A DNA stretch of 64,000 nucleotides from Pseudidiomarina woesei (GCF_001418345.1 NZ_LIPW01000002.1:303377-367376); one strand, 5' to 3'; shown: positions 1 through 9,522, numbered from the stretch's first letter. Translations and numbers: made by a program. The notes: generated by a model from the sequence alone, not told the origin.

Positions 1-1
1 C

Positions 2-187
2 TTCGCGACCAGCGAAGCCGAGTTAGAAGCAACCGGAACCAGCACCAACCCGAAACAAATACCTGACGCGCCGTATTTTGTGGTGACTAATAACAATACC
101 ACTCGTAAAAAATCGATGCTGACACAAGTAGCTATGGAACTTGGCTATTCTCAGGAACAAGCAGAAAAAATTAGGGACTTTTTATGA
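2..187 (+). CDS. seqA: SeqA C-terminal fragment, negative modulator of replication initiation (5' end outside window)
   Basis: The open frame from base 2 encodes the last 61 residues of a protein. The segment from IPDAPYFVVTNNNTTRKKSM onward matches the C-terminal DNA-binding part of SeqA, which binds hemimethylated GATC sites and sequesters new origins. The N-terminal multimerisation domain lies left of the window. The TGA stop overlaps the pgm start in an ATGA arrangement, so the two genes are translationally coupled. The seqA-pgm pairing is known from enterobacteria and vibrios, which supports the call. Identification rests on this fragment only. Confidence 0.85.
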   Translation, partial: FATSEAELEATGTSTNPKQIPDAPYFVVTNNNTTRKKSMLTQVAMELGYSQEQAEKIRDFL

Positions 188-1827
188 TGGCATTGCATCC
201 GCGCGCCGGACAACCGGCACAAGCTAGTGACTTAACCAATATTGCACAACTTGTGAGTGCTTATTTTGTCAACGAAGTAGACCCACGGAATCCCAAGCAA
301 CAGGTCAAGTTTGGCACTTCCGGGCACCGTGGTTGCGCGTTAGATAATTCGTTTAACGAAGCCCATATTTTGGCTATTAGCCAAGCGTTGGTGCGTTACC
401 GAGAAGAGCAGGGCATTACGGGGCCATTGTTATTGGGCCGTGACACGCACGCGTTGTCTGAGTCGGCTTACATGACGGCGCTAGAAGTATTTATTGGCAA
501 CGGTATTGAGGTTCACATTCAAACCGACGATGGCTACACGCCAACCCCAGTGATTAGTCATGCTATTTTGCGTTACAACAAGGGCCGCAGTGAAGGGCTT
601 TGTGACGGAGTGGTGATTACCCCGTCGCACAATCCGCCAAGTGACGGCGGGTTTAAATACAACCCTCCGCACGGTGGTCCGGCGGACACCGATGCCACAA
701 AAACCATTGAGAAATATGCCAATGCGCTGTTGTCATCTGAGCTACTGGGCGTTGAGGCAGTGTCTTATGCCGAAGCGCGGGCAAGCAAGCTACTTAAGCA
801 GGTAGATTGGCGCAAAGACTATATCGAAAGCTTAAGCGACGTCATTGATATGCAAGCCATTGCCGACGCTAAGCTACGCATTGGTGTCGACGCCATGGGC
901 GGTGCAGGTGCTAGTTATTGGGCCCAAATTGCAGCGCATTACGGTTTAAATATGACGGTTCTGAATGCCGATGTTGATGCCAGTTTCCGTTTTATGAGCT
1001 TAGACAAAGACGGCAAAATTCGCATGGACTGTTCATCGCCATACGCCATGGCCAGTTTGTTGCAGTTGAAACAAGACTACGATATTGCTGTCGGTAATGA
1101 CCCTGACTATGACCGCCACGGCATTGTTACGCCAACCCATGGCTTAATGAATCCAAACCATTACCTGGCGGTAGCCATTGATTATTTGTGCCAACACCGT
1201 AACTGGGCACCTGAATTAGCCATTGGCAAAACCTTGGTTTCTAGTGCCATGATTGACCGCGTGGTAGCTAAACATCAGCGTACCTTGCGTGAAATGCCGG
1301 TAGGTTTTAAATGGTTTGCGCAAGAGCTGCACGCAGCTACCACTGCGTTTGGCGGCGAAGAAAGTGCGGGCGCTAGCTTTTTAGACCGCCAAGGGCAACC
1401 TTGGTCAACCGACAAAGACGGTATTATTTTGGCGTTATTAGCTGCAGAAATTCGCGCCAAAACGGGTAAGAACCCAAGCCAATATTACGATGAGTTATGC
1501 GCCGAGCATGGCACCGCTTATTATCAGCGTATTGATGTGGCCTCGTCGGCAGAATTAAACGCTGGGTTTGCTGGTATTCGCGCTTATAAACTACAGCTGA
1601 GCGAATTGGCGGGCGATGAAGTGACGGCTGTCATGACCAAAGCGCCAGCTAATGATGCACTGATTGGTGGTGTGAAAGTTACCACCGCGAATGGCTGGTT
1701 TGCAGCTCGCCCATCAGGTACTGAGCCGGTATACAAAATTTATTGTGAGAGCTTTGTCAGCCAAGAGCACTTAACGCAGCTAGCTGAACAAGCGCAGCAA
1801 CTTGTGAATAGCTGGATACAAGCCTAA
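184..1827 (+). CDS. pgm: Phosphoglucomutase (alpha-D-glucose phosphate-specific)
   Basis: Predicted to interconvert glucose-1-phosphate and glucose-6-phosphate in the cytoplasm, linking glycolysis to glycogen and envelope sugar synthesis. The 547-residue length matches the bacterial Pgm family. The phosphoserine motif ITPSHNPPSDGG places the catalytic Ser at residue 148. A metal-binding loop GNDPDYDRHG is seen near residue 303, a substrate loop GGEESAG near 395, and the phosphate-binding loop RPSGTEP near the C-terminus. The start overlaps the seqA stop by 4 bases; two ATG codons occur in tandem and I chose the first. The 3' end overlaps the opposing MFS gene by 4 bases within a hairpin. Confidence 0.95.
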   Translation: MMALHPRAGQPAQASDLTNIAQLVSAYFVNEVDPRNPKQQVKFGTSGHRGCALDNSFNEAHILAISQALVRYREEQGITGPLLLGRDTHALSESAYMTALEVFIGNGIEVHIQTDDGYTPTPVISHAILRYNKGRSEGLCDGVVITPSHNPPSDGGFKYNPPHGGPADTDATKTIEKYANALLSSELLGVEAVSYAEARASKLLKQVDWRKDYIESLSDVIDMQAIADAKLRIGVDAMGGAGASYWAQIAAHYGLNMTVLNADVDASFRFMSLDKDGKIRMDCSSPYAMASLLQLKQDYDIAVGNDPDYDRHGIVTPTHGLMNPNHYLAVAIDYLCQHRNWAPELAIGKTLVSSAMIDRVVAKHQRTLREMPVGFKWFAQELHAATTAFGGEESAGASFLDRQGQPWSTDKDGIILALLAAEIRAKTGKNPSQYYDELCAEHGTAYYQRIDVASSAELNAGFAGIRAYKLQLSELAGDEVTAVMTKAPANDALIGGVKVTTANGWFAARPSGTEPVYKIYCESFVSQEHLTQLAEQAQQLVNSWIQA

Positions 1828-1839
1828 CGGCTTGTATCC
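1814..1839. terminator. Hairpin at the pgm / MFS convergent junction
   Basis: A perfect 11-bp stem (GGATACAAGCC with GGCTTGTATCC) and a TAAC loop span both stop codons. The loop contains the pgm TAA and part of the opposing TAG. It may act as a bidirectional terminator, although the flanks have only short T runs. Confidence 0.5.
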
Positions 1840-3125
1840 GCGGTATTTTGTTCATCAAGCTCTTGCTGTAGTTCAAGCTCTTCTTCCATGTGCGCCTGCT
1901 CGTCGGCAAGTGTGGTTAATAGCTCATCAGAGGTTTGCGTAGGGGCCAACATGGCATAGGCGCTCGCTGATTGGTCGTCGGCTTTCTTGCGTTGGGTAAC
2001 GCGAAATAGCGAATAACCGCAGACTATGAAGGTTAACGCCATAATTAATAGAAAGAAGTAATTCACCGCGCCAAACTGCATTAGTGCAGCAACAGCTGGC
2101 GCACCTATAATAGAGCCAATACCACCCACTTTAATAATTGCCCCGGTGGCACCAACCATTTGGTCTTTTTCAAGGTAGTCGTTGGTGTGGGCCATTCCCA
2201 ATGAGTACAGGGGAAGGGCACAGGCACCGAATAAACCGACACATAAATAAATCATCCAAGCTACAGAAGCATCCAGCTGCGATAAAACAAAAGCCATGAT
2301 GCCGGCTGTACCCGCGCATCCAGCCATAATAATACGACGATCGATACGATCGGAAAGTAAGCCAATAGGCGCTTGCGCTAACATACCGCCCAGTATAAAT
2401 GCGGCCATAAACAAACTTACTTGGGCCACTGATAAGCCGATATAAGTGGCGTACATGGGCCCAATACCATAAAACATGGCGTAGCAAGCCTGCATAATAA
2501 ATGCGTTGACCATACCAAGAGGAACTACTTTTAATAAACTACGAATAGGAACTTTCTTAGGTTCGTGGGTAGTGGGTTCAACGGTTACGCTAATTAGAAT
2601 AGGAATAAGTGCTAAGTTGATCAGCAGCGCCACCAAAGCAAAAGCCACAAACCCAGCGGGATCAGTAATACCGAGAACCAACTGACCGGCTACCAAGCCG
2701 CCATAAATAAGTACTAAGTAAATCGACAGTAGGGTACCGCGGTTTTTGTTATCGGCCATGGTATTGAGCCAGCTTTCAACAATGACGAATATAGCCGAAA
2801 TAGCAAAGCCGGTAAGAAAGCGCATGACAAACCACACTGTGGGGTCTATCCAAATGGCCTGGATAAGAATTGACGCAGCAGCAAGGGCAGCAAGGCCACC
2901 AAAAGCCCGAATATAACCAACACGGCGAATATCTTTCGGGGCCCGCGTGGTGCCGAACAAAAAACCAATAAAGTAGGCCGACATAATAATACCGGTAGTC
3001 AGCGTACCGAAGTTTTCTATGGTGGCGCGCAAACTTAACAAGGTACTTGTCATGCCCGTGCAAATACCGATAAGCGTAATACTTGTCAGTAGTGAACTGA
3101 TAGCGCGTAATTGTTGCTTGAGCAT
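1824..3125 (-). CDS. YcaD-like major facilitator superfamily transporter
   Basis: A 12-helix MFS protein of 433 residues whose substrate cannot be read from the sequence. The N-terminus (LLTSITLIGICTGMTSTLLS) and the loop after the second helix (FGTTRAPKDIRRVG) resemble the YcaD/UMF-type family. The C-terminal tail from about residue 395 is acidic and Gln/Glu-rich, predicted cytoplasmic and possibly coiled. The frame is open upstream to 3200, but I chose the ATG at 3123-3125 because the transmembrane domain starts there and AGGA precedes it. It converges on pgm with a 4-base overlap. Confidence 0.8.
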   Translation of the reverse strand: MLKQQLRAISSLLTSITLIGICTGMTSTLLSLRATIENFGTLTTGIIMSAYFIGFLFGTTRAPKDIRRVGYIRAFGGLAALAAASILIQAIWIDPTVWFVMRFLTGFAISAIFVIVESWLNTMADNKNRGTLLSIYLVLIYGGLVAGQLVLGITDPAGFVAFALVALLINLALIPILISVTVEPTTHEPKKVPIRSLLKVVPLGMVNAFIMQACYAMFYGIGPMYATYIGLSVAQVSLFMAAFILGGMLAQAPIGLLSDRIDRRIIMAGCAGTAGIMAFVLSQLDASVAWMIYLCVGLFGACALPLYSLGMAHTNDYLEKDQMVGATGAIIKVGGIGSIIGAPAVAALMQFGAVNYFFLLIMALTFIVCGYSLFRVTQRKKADDQSASAYAMLAPTQTSDELLTTLADEQAHMEEELELQQELDEQNTADTSR

Positions 3126-3267
3126 GATGAGAAGTCCTTGTGTTGCTTCGCGAAGTTTAGCATGGAGTGAAAAAATCTTAAACGCCCAGAGGTTATCCAC
3201 AGCTTGTTACTTGCCCCCTTGGCAGCAGCTGTTTATGATGGGCACAAGATGTTGTTTTGAGGTAGCT

Positions 3268-4329
3268 ATGCGAACCCTATTTTTTGCTATTTTGCTGTCT
3301 GTTTTATGCTGCGCAACTACCGCCAAAGCCGCGGTAGAGCTGAAACAAATGTACCAAGCGCGTGTGCCCGTGGCGAGCCAAGCTGCGGCAGATCGTGATG
3401 CGGCGTTACAAGAGGCACTGCAGCGTACATTTATGCGAGTATCAGGTGACGATAGCTTGTTAGAACACCAAGAAGTGCGATTAGCATTGCAAAATGTACG
3501 TAATTTTGTGCAGCAGTATGGCTATCAACAAGGCGACGACGAGCTTATATTGTGGGTGCAATTTGACCAACCACAGGTTGATCGAACCATTCAAAGCGCC
3601 GGCTCAGGTATCTGGAGCAACCTTCGTCCCGAACTTCTGTTTTGGCTGGTGTTGGAAGATGAACGTTTACAGCGTTCAATTATTGGTACTGCGGACATCG
3701 AGCCTTTAGTTGGCCAACTTCGCGAACAAGCACAAATTCGCGGGTTACCGGTAAAGCTACCGTTGTTAGATCTGAATGATTCCATGAGTTTATCAGTGTT
3801 AGATTTATGGGCTCGATTTGACGATCGCATTGACTTTGCTAGCAGTCGCTATGACGCAGATGGTGTGGTGGTGGCTCGAATTTATCAGTCTGACAGGGCC
3901 GTAACAGACCAAGCTTGGACGCTTGATTGGACTCTAAAATTAGCGGATATGCGTTGGCGTGGTGAAGTTAGCGCCGATGAACGTGCTGATTTAGGGGCTA
4001 AACTTATTGCCGATATTTCGAAGCAGTTATCTTACCGTTATCGTATTAGTGCCAATGCCGAAGCTGCCGGGCTATGGCGTATAAATATTGTTAACTTGCC
4101 CTCAGTAACAGACGTGTTACAAGCTGAGCAGCGCCTTAACTCGGTACCTTCGGTAAATAGAGTGCAGCTAATCAGTTATGGTGAACATCAAGCGACGTTT
4201 GAGCTGTACATTCAAACGGAAACACAGCAGATTATGCGCGCTCTTGATATATCCAAGCAATTTGAACCCGTAAATCAGCAGCAACGAGATTCCTTTGCGA
4301 CGCCTGTTTATCGTTGGAGACAACCTTGA
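3268..4329 (+). CDS. DUF2066 family secreted protein, upstream partner of Hda
   Basis: A 353-residue protein with a clear signal peptide (basic MRT, hydrophobic core, cleavage likely after TAKA near residue 21), so periplasmic or membrane-associated. The following region (VELKQMYQARVPVASQ, then DAALQEALQRTFMRVSGD) fits DUF2066, a family commonly encoded next to hda in marine gammaproteobacteria. No catalytic motif is visible and the function is unknown. The frame is open from 3019, but the ATG at 3268 with GAGGTAGCT before it gives the signal peptide. Its TGA overlaps the hda TTG start by 4 bases, so the genes are coupled. Confidence 0.75.
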   Translation: MRTLFFAILLSVLCCATTAKAAVELKQMYQARVPVASQAAADRDAALQEALQRTFMRVSGDDSLLEHQEVRLALQNVRNFVQQYGYQQGDDELILWVQFDQPQVDRTIQSAGSGIWSNLRPELLFWLVLEDERLQRSIIGTADIEPLVGQLREQAQIRGLPVKLPLLDLNDSMSLSVLDLWARFDDRIDFASSRYDADGVVVARIYQSDRAVTDQAWTLDWTLKLADMRWRGEVSADERADLGAKLIADISKQLSYRYRISANAEAAGLWRINIVNLPSVTDVLQAEQRLNSVPSVNRVQLISYGEHQATFELYIQTETQQIMRALDISKQFEPVNQQQRDSFATPVYRWRQP

Positions 4330-5009
4330 GTGCAATAGCTCAGCTACCTTTGGCAATACAATTGCCAGACGATGAAACCTTTGCCACATTTGAGGCGGGA
4401 GCTAACACCGAGTTACTTGCTGTATTTAAGCAACAGCAGCACGGTTTGGTCTATTTGTGGGGGCGTCAAGGGGTCGGTAAAAGTCATTTACTCCATGCTA
4501 TGTGTGCTAATACCGAACAAGCCGTGATGTATTTACCACTCGGTGAACTAAAAGACAGCATTCAACCACAAGTATTACAAGGGCTTGAGCAATATTCACT
4601 GTTGTGTTTGGATGACATTGACGCCGTAGTCGGTGATAGCCAATGGTGTTATGAGTTATTTGCGTTGTTTAATCGTGTGCGTGACTTAAACCAAGGTTTG
4701 CTGGTTATTACCGCCCAGCATGCGCCGGCGGCACTTGATGTCGCTGTTGCTGATGTGCATTCGCGTTTGCAGTGGGGCTTAACGTTACAAGTTAAACCAC
4801 TCAATGATGACCACAAGGTAGCTGCTTTGCAGGCGCGAGCGAAAAATTTAGGCTTAAGCTTAAGTGAAGAAACCGCACAATTTATGGTCCAGCGATTAGG
4901 GCGCGATATGCGCAGTTTGATGCGCTGTCTGACTAAGCTTGATCGCGCCTCTATTGCCGCAAAACGTCGCTTGACGATTCCCTTTGTGAAAGACGTACTT
5001 GCTATTTAA
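4326..5009 (+). CDS. hda: Hda, DnaA regulatory inactivator (TTG start)
   Basis: An AAA+ protein of 227 residues related to DnaA domain III. With the DNA-loaded sliding clamp it promotes hydrolysis of DnaA-bound ATP and prevents over-initiation. The N-terminal AQLPLAIQLPD fits the clamp-binding QLSLPL-type motif. Walker A is GRQGVGKSH (about residue 49) and Walker B is LLCLDDIDAV. The start is a TTG at 4326, 6 nt after GGAGA; a TTG at 4314 is possible but lies on the SD sequence. It overlaps the DUF2066 stop as TTGA, and it overlaps the convergent DUF2069 gene by 4 bases. Confidence 0.9.
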   Translation: MSAIAQLPLAIQLPDDETFATFEAGANTELLAVFKQQQHGLVYLWGRQGVGKSHLLHAMCANTEQAVMYLPLGELKDSIQPQVLQGLEQYSLLCLDDIDAVVGDSQWCYELFALFNRVRDLNQGLLVITAQHAPAALDVAVADVHSRLQWGLTLQVKPLNDDHKVAALQARAKNLGLSLSEETAQFMVQRLGRDMRSLMRCLTKLDRASIAAKRRLTIPFVKDVLAI

Positions 5010-5410
5010 TCTTGGTCTTTTAGTTTCTTTAGGCCTAAACCCAAGGCGCGGCCTTGACGTCGAGCATACCAAGTACAACCTACAAACGCGCCTGTTGTAA
5101 GCACCAATTCAGCAATAGCGAAACCGCGCTCTGCCGGCGCAACATAAAGCATCGTTAAGCTATGCAGGTAATACCACATTAAAACGAAATTGGTCCAAGC
5201 ATAGGTATAGGGCTTGCCGCGCAATAGTCCTGGTAGCGGAAACAACAGTGGTAATACCCACAAAACCAAACGAAATGTGAGGCTAAATTCGCTATCGCTT
5301 TGGCACCAAACTTGCCAAATGAGCATTAGTGCCAAAAGACCAAGATAGCTGGCCAAGGCTAAAAAACGTAGTTGACTAGTTTGTTGGTCAGCGGCTTTTA
5401 ATGTATTCAT
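5006..5410 (-). CDS. DUF2069 inner-membrane protein
   Basis: A 134-residue protein with about four hydrophobic helices, including FLALASYLGLLALMLIWQVW near residue 15 and LVLWVLPLLFPLPGLLRG near 50. Its length and the motif RGKPYTYAWTNFVLMWY fit DUF2069, a family of unknown function often encoded beside wrbA. It ends in a basic tail with GLKKLKDQD. It is the last gene of a minus-strand set arsC-family, wrbA, DUF2069. Its start overlaps the wrbA stop by 4 bases and its end overlaps hda by 4 bases. Confidence 0.75.
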   Translation of the reverse strand: MNTLKAADQQTSQLRFLALASYLGLLALMLIWQVWCQSDSEFSLTFRLVLWVLPLLFPLPGLLRGKPYTYAWTNFVLMWYYLHSLTMLYVAPAERGFAIAELVLTTGAFVGCTWYARRQGRALGLGLKKLKDQD

Positions 5411-5994
5411 ATCTTTCCTTGCTGTTGCAAAGGTTTTAGTGCCGAGGCGGCATAAGTCACGCGTTTGCCCAAAGCGACGGCGGCTTGATATTCATGCTCA
5501 CTCAGTGTGCTTTGTTGCTGGTGAGATACATGGCTTGCACCATAAGGAGAGCCGCCAGACTGGGTTTGCTGTATTGCTGGCTCGGTGTAGGGAATACCAC
5601 AGAGCATCATACCGTGGTGCAGCAAAGGCACGCCCATGGCCAATAAAGTTGACTCTTGACCACTGTGCATACTACTGCCCGAGGTAAATACTGCCGCGGG
5701 CTTGCCTTGCAATTGGCCTTTGAGCCAGACCGAACTTGTGCGTTCCCAAAATTGTTGTAATGCGCTTGCCATATGACCAAAGCGCACAGGACTCCCCATC
5801 ACCAAACCGTCACAGGGGCCTAGTTCATCAGGTTCTAGCGCTAGATCGCGTGCACTCGCCGGCTCTCCCGCCGCGGCAACGGTACGTAGTAACGCATCGC
5901 CGCCCGCTTGCGTAATGCCGGTGGCGATGGCATCAGCGAGTTTTTGAGTTCCGCCGTTACGGCTGTAATACAGAACAATAATTTGCGGGCGCAT
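5407..5994 (-). CDS. wrbA: WrbA-type NAD(P)H:quinone oxidoreductase
   Basis: A flavodoxin-fold protein of 195 residues. Family members bind FMN and reduce quinones by two electrons, protecting against oxidative stress. The N-terminal phosphate-binding loop is YYSRNGGTQKLADAI (residues 9-23). A second flavin-binding segment MGSPVRFGHMASALQQFWE is near 67, followed by GKPAAVFTSGSSMHSGQE near 100. The sequence keeps the WrbA hallmark of a longer insert after strand four. It starts next to the arsC-family stop and overlaps DUF2069, so the three minus-strand genes are probably one transcript. Confidence 0.85.
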   Translation of the reverse strand: MRPQIIVLYYSRNGGTQKLADAIATGITQAGGDALLRTVAAAGEPASARDLALEPDELGPCDGLVMGSPVRFGHMASALQQFWERTSSVWLKGQLQGKPAAVFTSGSSMHSGQESTLLAMGVPLLHHGMMLCGIPYTEPAIQQTQSGGSPYGASHVSHQQQSTLSEHEYQAAVALGKRVTYAASALKPLQQQGKI

Positions 5995-6348
5995 TTAGTC
6001 AAGTAACTCAAGCACAGCTTCTGGTGGACGACCTAAACGTGCTTGATCACCAACAACCACAATAGGGCGTTCAATGAGCTTAGGTTCACTTGCCATAGCT
6101 TCTAACAACGCCGACTCATCAGTCACCTCTGCCAAATTTTGCGCTTTATATGCATCTTCTTTCGAGCGCATCAGTTCTCGCGCAGAAATAAACCCAAGTT
6201 GTTTTACCAAGGTTTTTAATTCTGGCACACTAGGTGGTGTTTTAAGGTACTCAACAACCTGCGGCTCAATGCCGTTTTGTTCGAGCAACTGCAATGTTTG
6301 GCGGCTTTTTGAGCAGCGTGGGTTATGATAGATCGTGACCTGAGCCAT
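5995..6348 (-). CDS. arsC: ArsC-family reductase (YfgD type)
   Basis: A 117-residue thioredoxin-fold protein with the ArsC signature NPRCSKSRQTLQLLEQNG. Cys11 is the predicted arsenate-binding or thiol-reactive residue. The conserved segment ELMRSKEDAYK and the C-terminal region ERPIVVVGDQARLGRPPE, with the ArsC-type Arg, are present. E. coli places the related yfgD beside the hda-bepA region, and the layout here is alike. Other arsenic resistance genes are absent nearby, so a general redox role is as likely as arsenate reduction. Confidence 0.8.
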   Translation of the reverse strand: MAQVTIYHNPRCSKSRQTLQLLEQNGIEPQVVEYLKTPPSVPELKTLVKQLGFISARELMRSKEDAYKAQNLAEVTDESALLEAMASEPKLIERPIVVVGDQARLGRPPEAVLELLD

Positions 6349-6397
6349 AGCTTAAAATCCTCGAGTTCGTAAACTGTCATAGCTTAAGGGAAAGTGT

Positions 6398-6862
6398 ATG
6401 CGTTGTCGATTTTTGCCCGTAATTTTAGCGCTAAGTGTGGGGCTTTTAAGCGCTTGCCAGCCAGCTAGCGATTTTCAAACCGATGAACGTGGTGGCTTAG
6501 CATGGCAGCAATTAAAAGGCCAATATGTTGTGGTGAATTATTTTGCTGAGTGGTGTGCTCCATGTTTGCGTGAGTTGCCTGAGCTGAACGAATTTCATCA
6601 CTTATATGGTGATCAAGTGACGCTACTAGGGGTTAGCTTTGATGGCTTAAATAATGAAGAGCTTGCTGCGCTAAAGCAAAAGTACAATATAGAATTTACC
6701 CTAATTCAGAATGAACCGGCGCCTAATTTACCATTTGCAATGCCTAACGCCTTACCTGCTACCTATATTGTTACACCAGAAGGCGAAGTGAAGGGTCCGC
6801 TGCTAGGTGAGCAGACCCTACAAAGTTTAGCCGCGGCTACCGGAGCTGATACTCTCGAGTAA
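6398..6862 (+). CDS. TlpA/ResA-like thioredoxin lipoprotein
   Basis: A 154-residue predicted lipoprotein. The signal sequence ends in the lipobox LLSAC with the acylated Cys at residue 20, placing the domain in the periplasm. The thioredoxin-fold domain has a CAPC redox motif (residues 53-56) in NYFAEWCAPCLRELPEL and the cis-proline region NALPATYIV near residue 120. Likely a thiol-disulfide reductant, perhaps for cytochrome maturation or envelope repair; the partner is unknown. The 3' end overlaps the convergent bepA by 36 bases, longer than the other tail-to-tail overlaps here. Confidence 0.8.
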   Translation: MRCRFLPVILALSVGLLSACQPASDFQTDERGGLAWQQLKGQYVVVNYFAEWCAPCLRELPELNEFHHLYGDQVTLLGVSFDGLNNEELAALKQKYNIEFTLIQNEPAPNLPFAMPNALPATYIVTPEGEVKGPLLGEQTLQSLAAATGADTLE

Positions 6863-8287
6863 AGATTTTTGTGCCATAAGTTGCTCAATACGCGCCTGCA
6901 AGCGGCGTTTTTCAATCTCGATACCCGTTTGCTTGTGGGCTTTATGTAAATGCTCAATAGCCTGGTCAAAAGCGCCATATAAAGCTGCCGACTCGGCCAT
7001 AACGCCATGCATGGCACTCATATCACCACTTAAACGATATGCTTTGGCTAATAGGTCAAGAGCCAATATGTGGTCGTTTTCGCGTTGCAAATATTCACGT
7101 AACAACGAAATGGCTAGGCTATATTGTTTCGCTTCAATAGCGACGTTGGCAAAATTAATCGTGATGGTTTGTTCATTGGGTTGGCGTATATAGGCTTTTT
7201 CAAGCAACGCAAGAGCTTCCTCGTAACGCTGACTCGCCAACAAAATGTCACTTTGAACATCAAGGTAGAACGTGTTGTAAGGTTGCGCAGTTATTAATGG
7301 CTTAAGTATATGCTCGGCTTCAGCATGGCGTTGATTATCCAGCATGAATATGGCTAACCCGTAGCGAGCAGCGCGTACGCGCTCAGTCGGCAAGTTAGGG
7401 TCGCTCATTTCTTGTCGCAACGTGCTTTCGGTTAGCGTTTGTGTATAACGTACTTGCACGCGGTACTTGGCCAATAAGAAAGTGCTTTCGTCGCGCGGCG
7501 CAATACGGGGCAATAGCGCTGTGCGTGCCCGCATTTCCGACAGCCGGCTTTCGCTATATGGGTGGGTTAACAAAAATTCCGGAGGCCGCGACATATAACG
7601 AAATTTTTCGGTTAACCGACTAAAAAAGTCAACTGCGCCTTGCGGGTCAAATCCAGCACGTCTTAATATATCAAAACCAACACGGTCGGCTTCTTGTTCA
7701 AACTGCCGGGTATAGTTAATTTGCATTTGCTGGCCGCCAGCAATGGTTCCGCTTAGTGCGGCCATACCAAGTTGCGGGTTAATCACTGATAATATGATCG
7801 AGCCTAATACCGCAGCCATCATGGTTGGTGAGTTATTCGACATACGCTCCATATTACGGACAATATGCCGCTGTGAAACGTGAGCCACTTCATGCGCAAG
7901 TACTGATGCAAACTCAGACTCGGTTCGCGCTTCAGTGATTAAGCCGGTGTGCATGCCGACATAGCCGCCAAAAAACGCGAATGCGTTGATATCTTTCTGA
8001 TTAATCCAGAAAAACGTAAAAGGAAATTTAACACCTTCAGCTTCGCGCACAATACGTGAGCCAATATCTTGAATGTATTCGTCTAAAACGGGGTCGTGTA
8101 CCATAGGGGCCATGGCCCGTAATTGGCGCATATACATGTCGCCAAAAATTTGTTCGCGCTCGATGGTCATCACCGAAGCGCCCGCAGTACCAATTTCTGG
8201 TAAGCGTTCCTGTGCCAATGAGGCTGCTGAGTAGCTTACGCCAATGGCTAAGCCGAGAGCTGAAATTGTTGAAAGTAACTGCTTCAT
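6827..8287 (-). CDS. bepA: BepA-like M48 metalloprotease with TPR domain
   Basis: A 486-residue periplasmic zinc protease and chaperone. In E. coli, BepA assists LptD and BAM assembly and degrades misassembled outer-membrane proteins. A signal peptide covers about residues 1-25. The zinc motif HEVAH is at 132-136, and the third ligand lies in FEQEADRVGFD downstream. The C-terminal half is helical and TPR-like. The frame extends to 8311, but MKQLLSTISALGLAIG at 8287 gives a proper signal peptide. It is divergent from perM, as in the E. coli bepA-perM neighbourhood. Confidence 0.9.
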   Translation of the reverse strand: MKQLLSTISALGLAIGVSYSAASLAQERLPEIGTAGASVMTIEREQIFGDMYMRQLRAMAPMVHDPVLDEYIQDIGSRIVREAEGVKFPFTFFWINQKDINAFAFFGGYVGMHTGLITEARTESEFASVLAHEVAHVSQRHIVRNMERMSNNSPTMMAAVLGSIILSVINPQLGMAALSGTIAGGQQMQINYTRQFEQEADRVGFDILRRAGFDPQGAVDFFSRLTEKFRYMSRPPEFLLTHPYSESRLSEMRARTALLPRIAPRDESTFLLAKYRVQVRYTQTLTESTLRQEMSDPNLPTERVRAARYGLAIFMLDNQRHAEAEHILKPLITAQPYNTFYLDVQSDILLASQRYEEALALLEKAYIRQPNEQTITINFANVAIEAKQYSLAISLLREYLQRENDHILALDLLAKAYRLSGDMSAMHGVMAESAALYGAFDQAIEHLHKAHKQTGIEIEKRRLQARIEQLMAQKSLLESISSGSRG

Positions 8288-8445
8288 TATTTGCGCCTGA
8301 TAAACCTGCAATGTTCGAGTATAAATTTGTGAAAAGGTTCCTAATTTGCAGGCTCAATACTGTAACTTATGCGTGTTCACAGCTATGATGTGGTATCTCG
8401 AGAAAGCATGCAACGCTTTTACTCAAACAATTGGAGTGGGTTTAC

Positions 8446-9522
8446 ATGTTTAACTACATGAAACAATGGTACAACCGTAAGTTTTCAGATCCCGATGCCA
8501 TCACCTTGTTTTTGTTGCTACTGACTAGCTTCGCTCTAATTATTTTATTTAGCGACATTTTGGCACCATTGCTGGTGGCATTGGTGTTAGCCTATTTACT
8601 TGAATGGCCCGTGCAACGATTAACCGCAACGGGCTTACCACGCTTAAGCGCCGTATTGGTGGTTTACACTAGTTTTATCGCTATTATTGTCGCGCTAATG
8701 CTCTTTTTAGTTCCAGTTGTTTGGCAGCAATCTGTGGCTTTAATAGGCGAACTCCCGCAAATGTTTTCGCAGTTTAAAGTGCTGTTAAACCGCCTTCCTG
8801 AATTGTTTCCTGAATATATTACGCAAGCCAATATTAACGATTTTATTGAAACCACGACCAATCGGGCATTGCTGTTTGGTGAAACCTTGTTAAGCCAATC
8901 ATTAAGCCGAATTATTGGCATTATGGCATTACTGATTTACTTGATTGTGGTGCCATTGTTGGTGTTCTTTATGCTGAAAGATAAACAGCATTTATTGGAA
9001 CATGTGAATAAAATCTTGCCGCAAAACCGTCGTCTTATTGCTCAAGTTAGTGACGAAATGAACGTGCAGATCATGAACTATATTCGTGGCAAAGCCGTGG
9101 AAGTTGTGGTGGTTGGCGTGTTTACCTATATTTGTTTCGCGCTTTTTGACTTGCGCTATGCGGCCTTGTTGGCCGTGCTAGTCGGGTTTTCTGTGTTAAT
9201 TCCGTATATCGGTGCAGCTGTGGTTACGCTACCAGTATTCCTGGTGGCGTTGTTCCAGTTTGGTTGGACCGGCATGTTTGCTTGGGTCATGATTGTTTAT
9301 CTGATCATTCAAGCGTTAGACGGGAACTTGTTGGTGCCGTTGTTGTTTTCCGAAGCGGTCAGTCTGAATCCTGTTTATATTATTGCGGCGGTGTTAGTGT
9401 TTGGTGGCTTGTGGGGCTTCTGGGGCGTGTTTTTTGCCATTCCGTTGGCCAGTTTAGTGAAGGCCGTTATTACGGCGCTGTCATCAAAATCTGAGCCAAC
9501 GTCAGGCGAACATCAAACTTAA
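8446..9522 (+). CDS. perM: PerM, AI-2E family transporter/permease
   Basis: A 358-residue polytopic inner-membrane protein with about eight helices. A long soluble stretch (about residues 90-145) follows the first helices, as is typical of the AI-2 exporter (YdiK/PerM/TqsA) superfamily. The segment PYIGAAVVTLPVFLVALFQFG and the motif LVPLLFSEAVSLNPVYIIAAVLVFGGL (split here by position, near 290-316) are conserved in the family. Substrates are uncertain. The ATG at 8446 was preferred because GGAGTGGG sits just upstream. It overlaps the opposing bcp by 4 bases. Confidence 0.85.
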   Translation: MFNYMKQWYNRKFSDPDAITLFLLLLTSFALIILFSDILAPLLVALVLAYLLEWPVQRLTATGLPRLSAVLVVYTSFIAIIVALMLFLVPVVWQQSVALIGELPQMFSQFKVLLNRLPELFPEYITQANINDFIETTTNRALLFGETLLSQSLSRIIGIMALLIYLIVVPLLVFFMLKDKQHLLEHVNKILPQNRRLIAQVSDEMNVQIMNYIRGKAVEVVVVGVFTYICFALFDLRYAALLAVLVGFSVLIPYIGAAVVTLPVFLVALFQFGWTGMFAWVMIVYLIIQALDGNLLVPLLFSEAVSLNPVYIIAAVLVFGGLWGFWGVFFAIPLASLVKAVITALSSKSEPTSGEHQT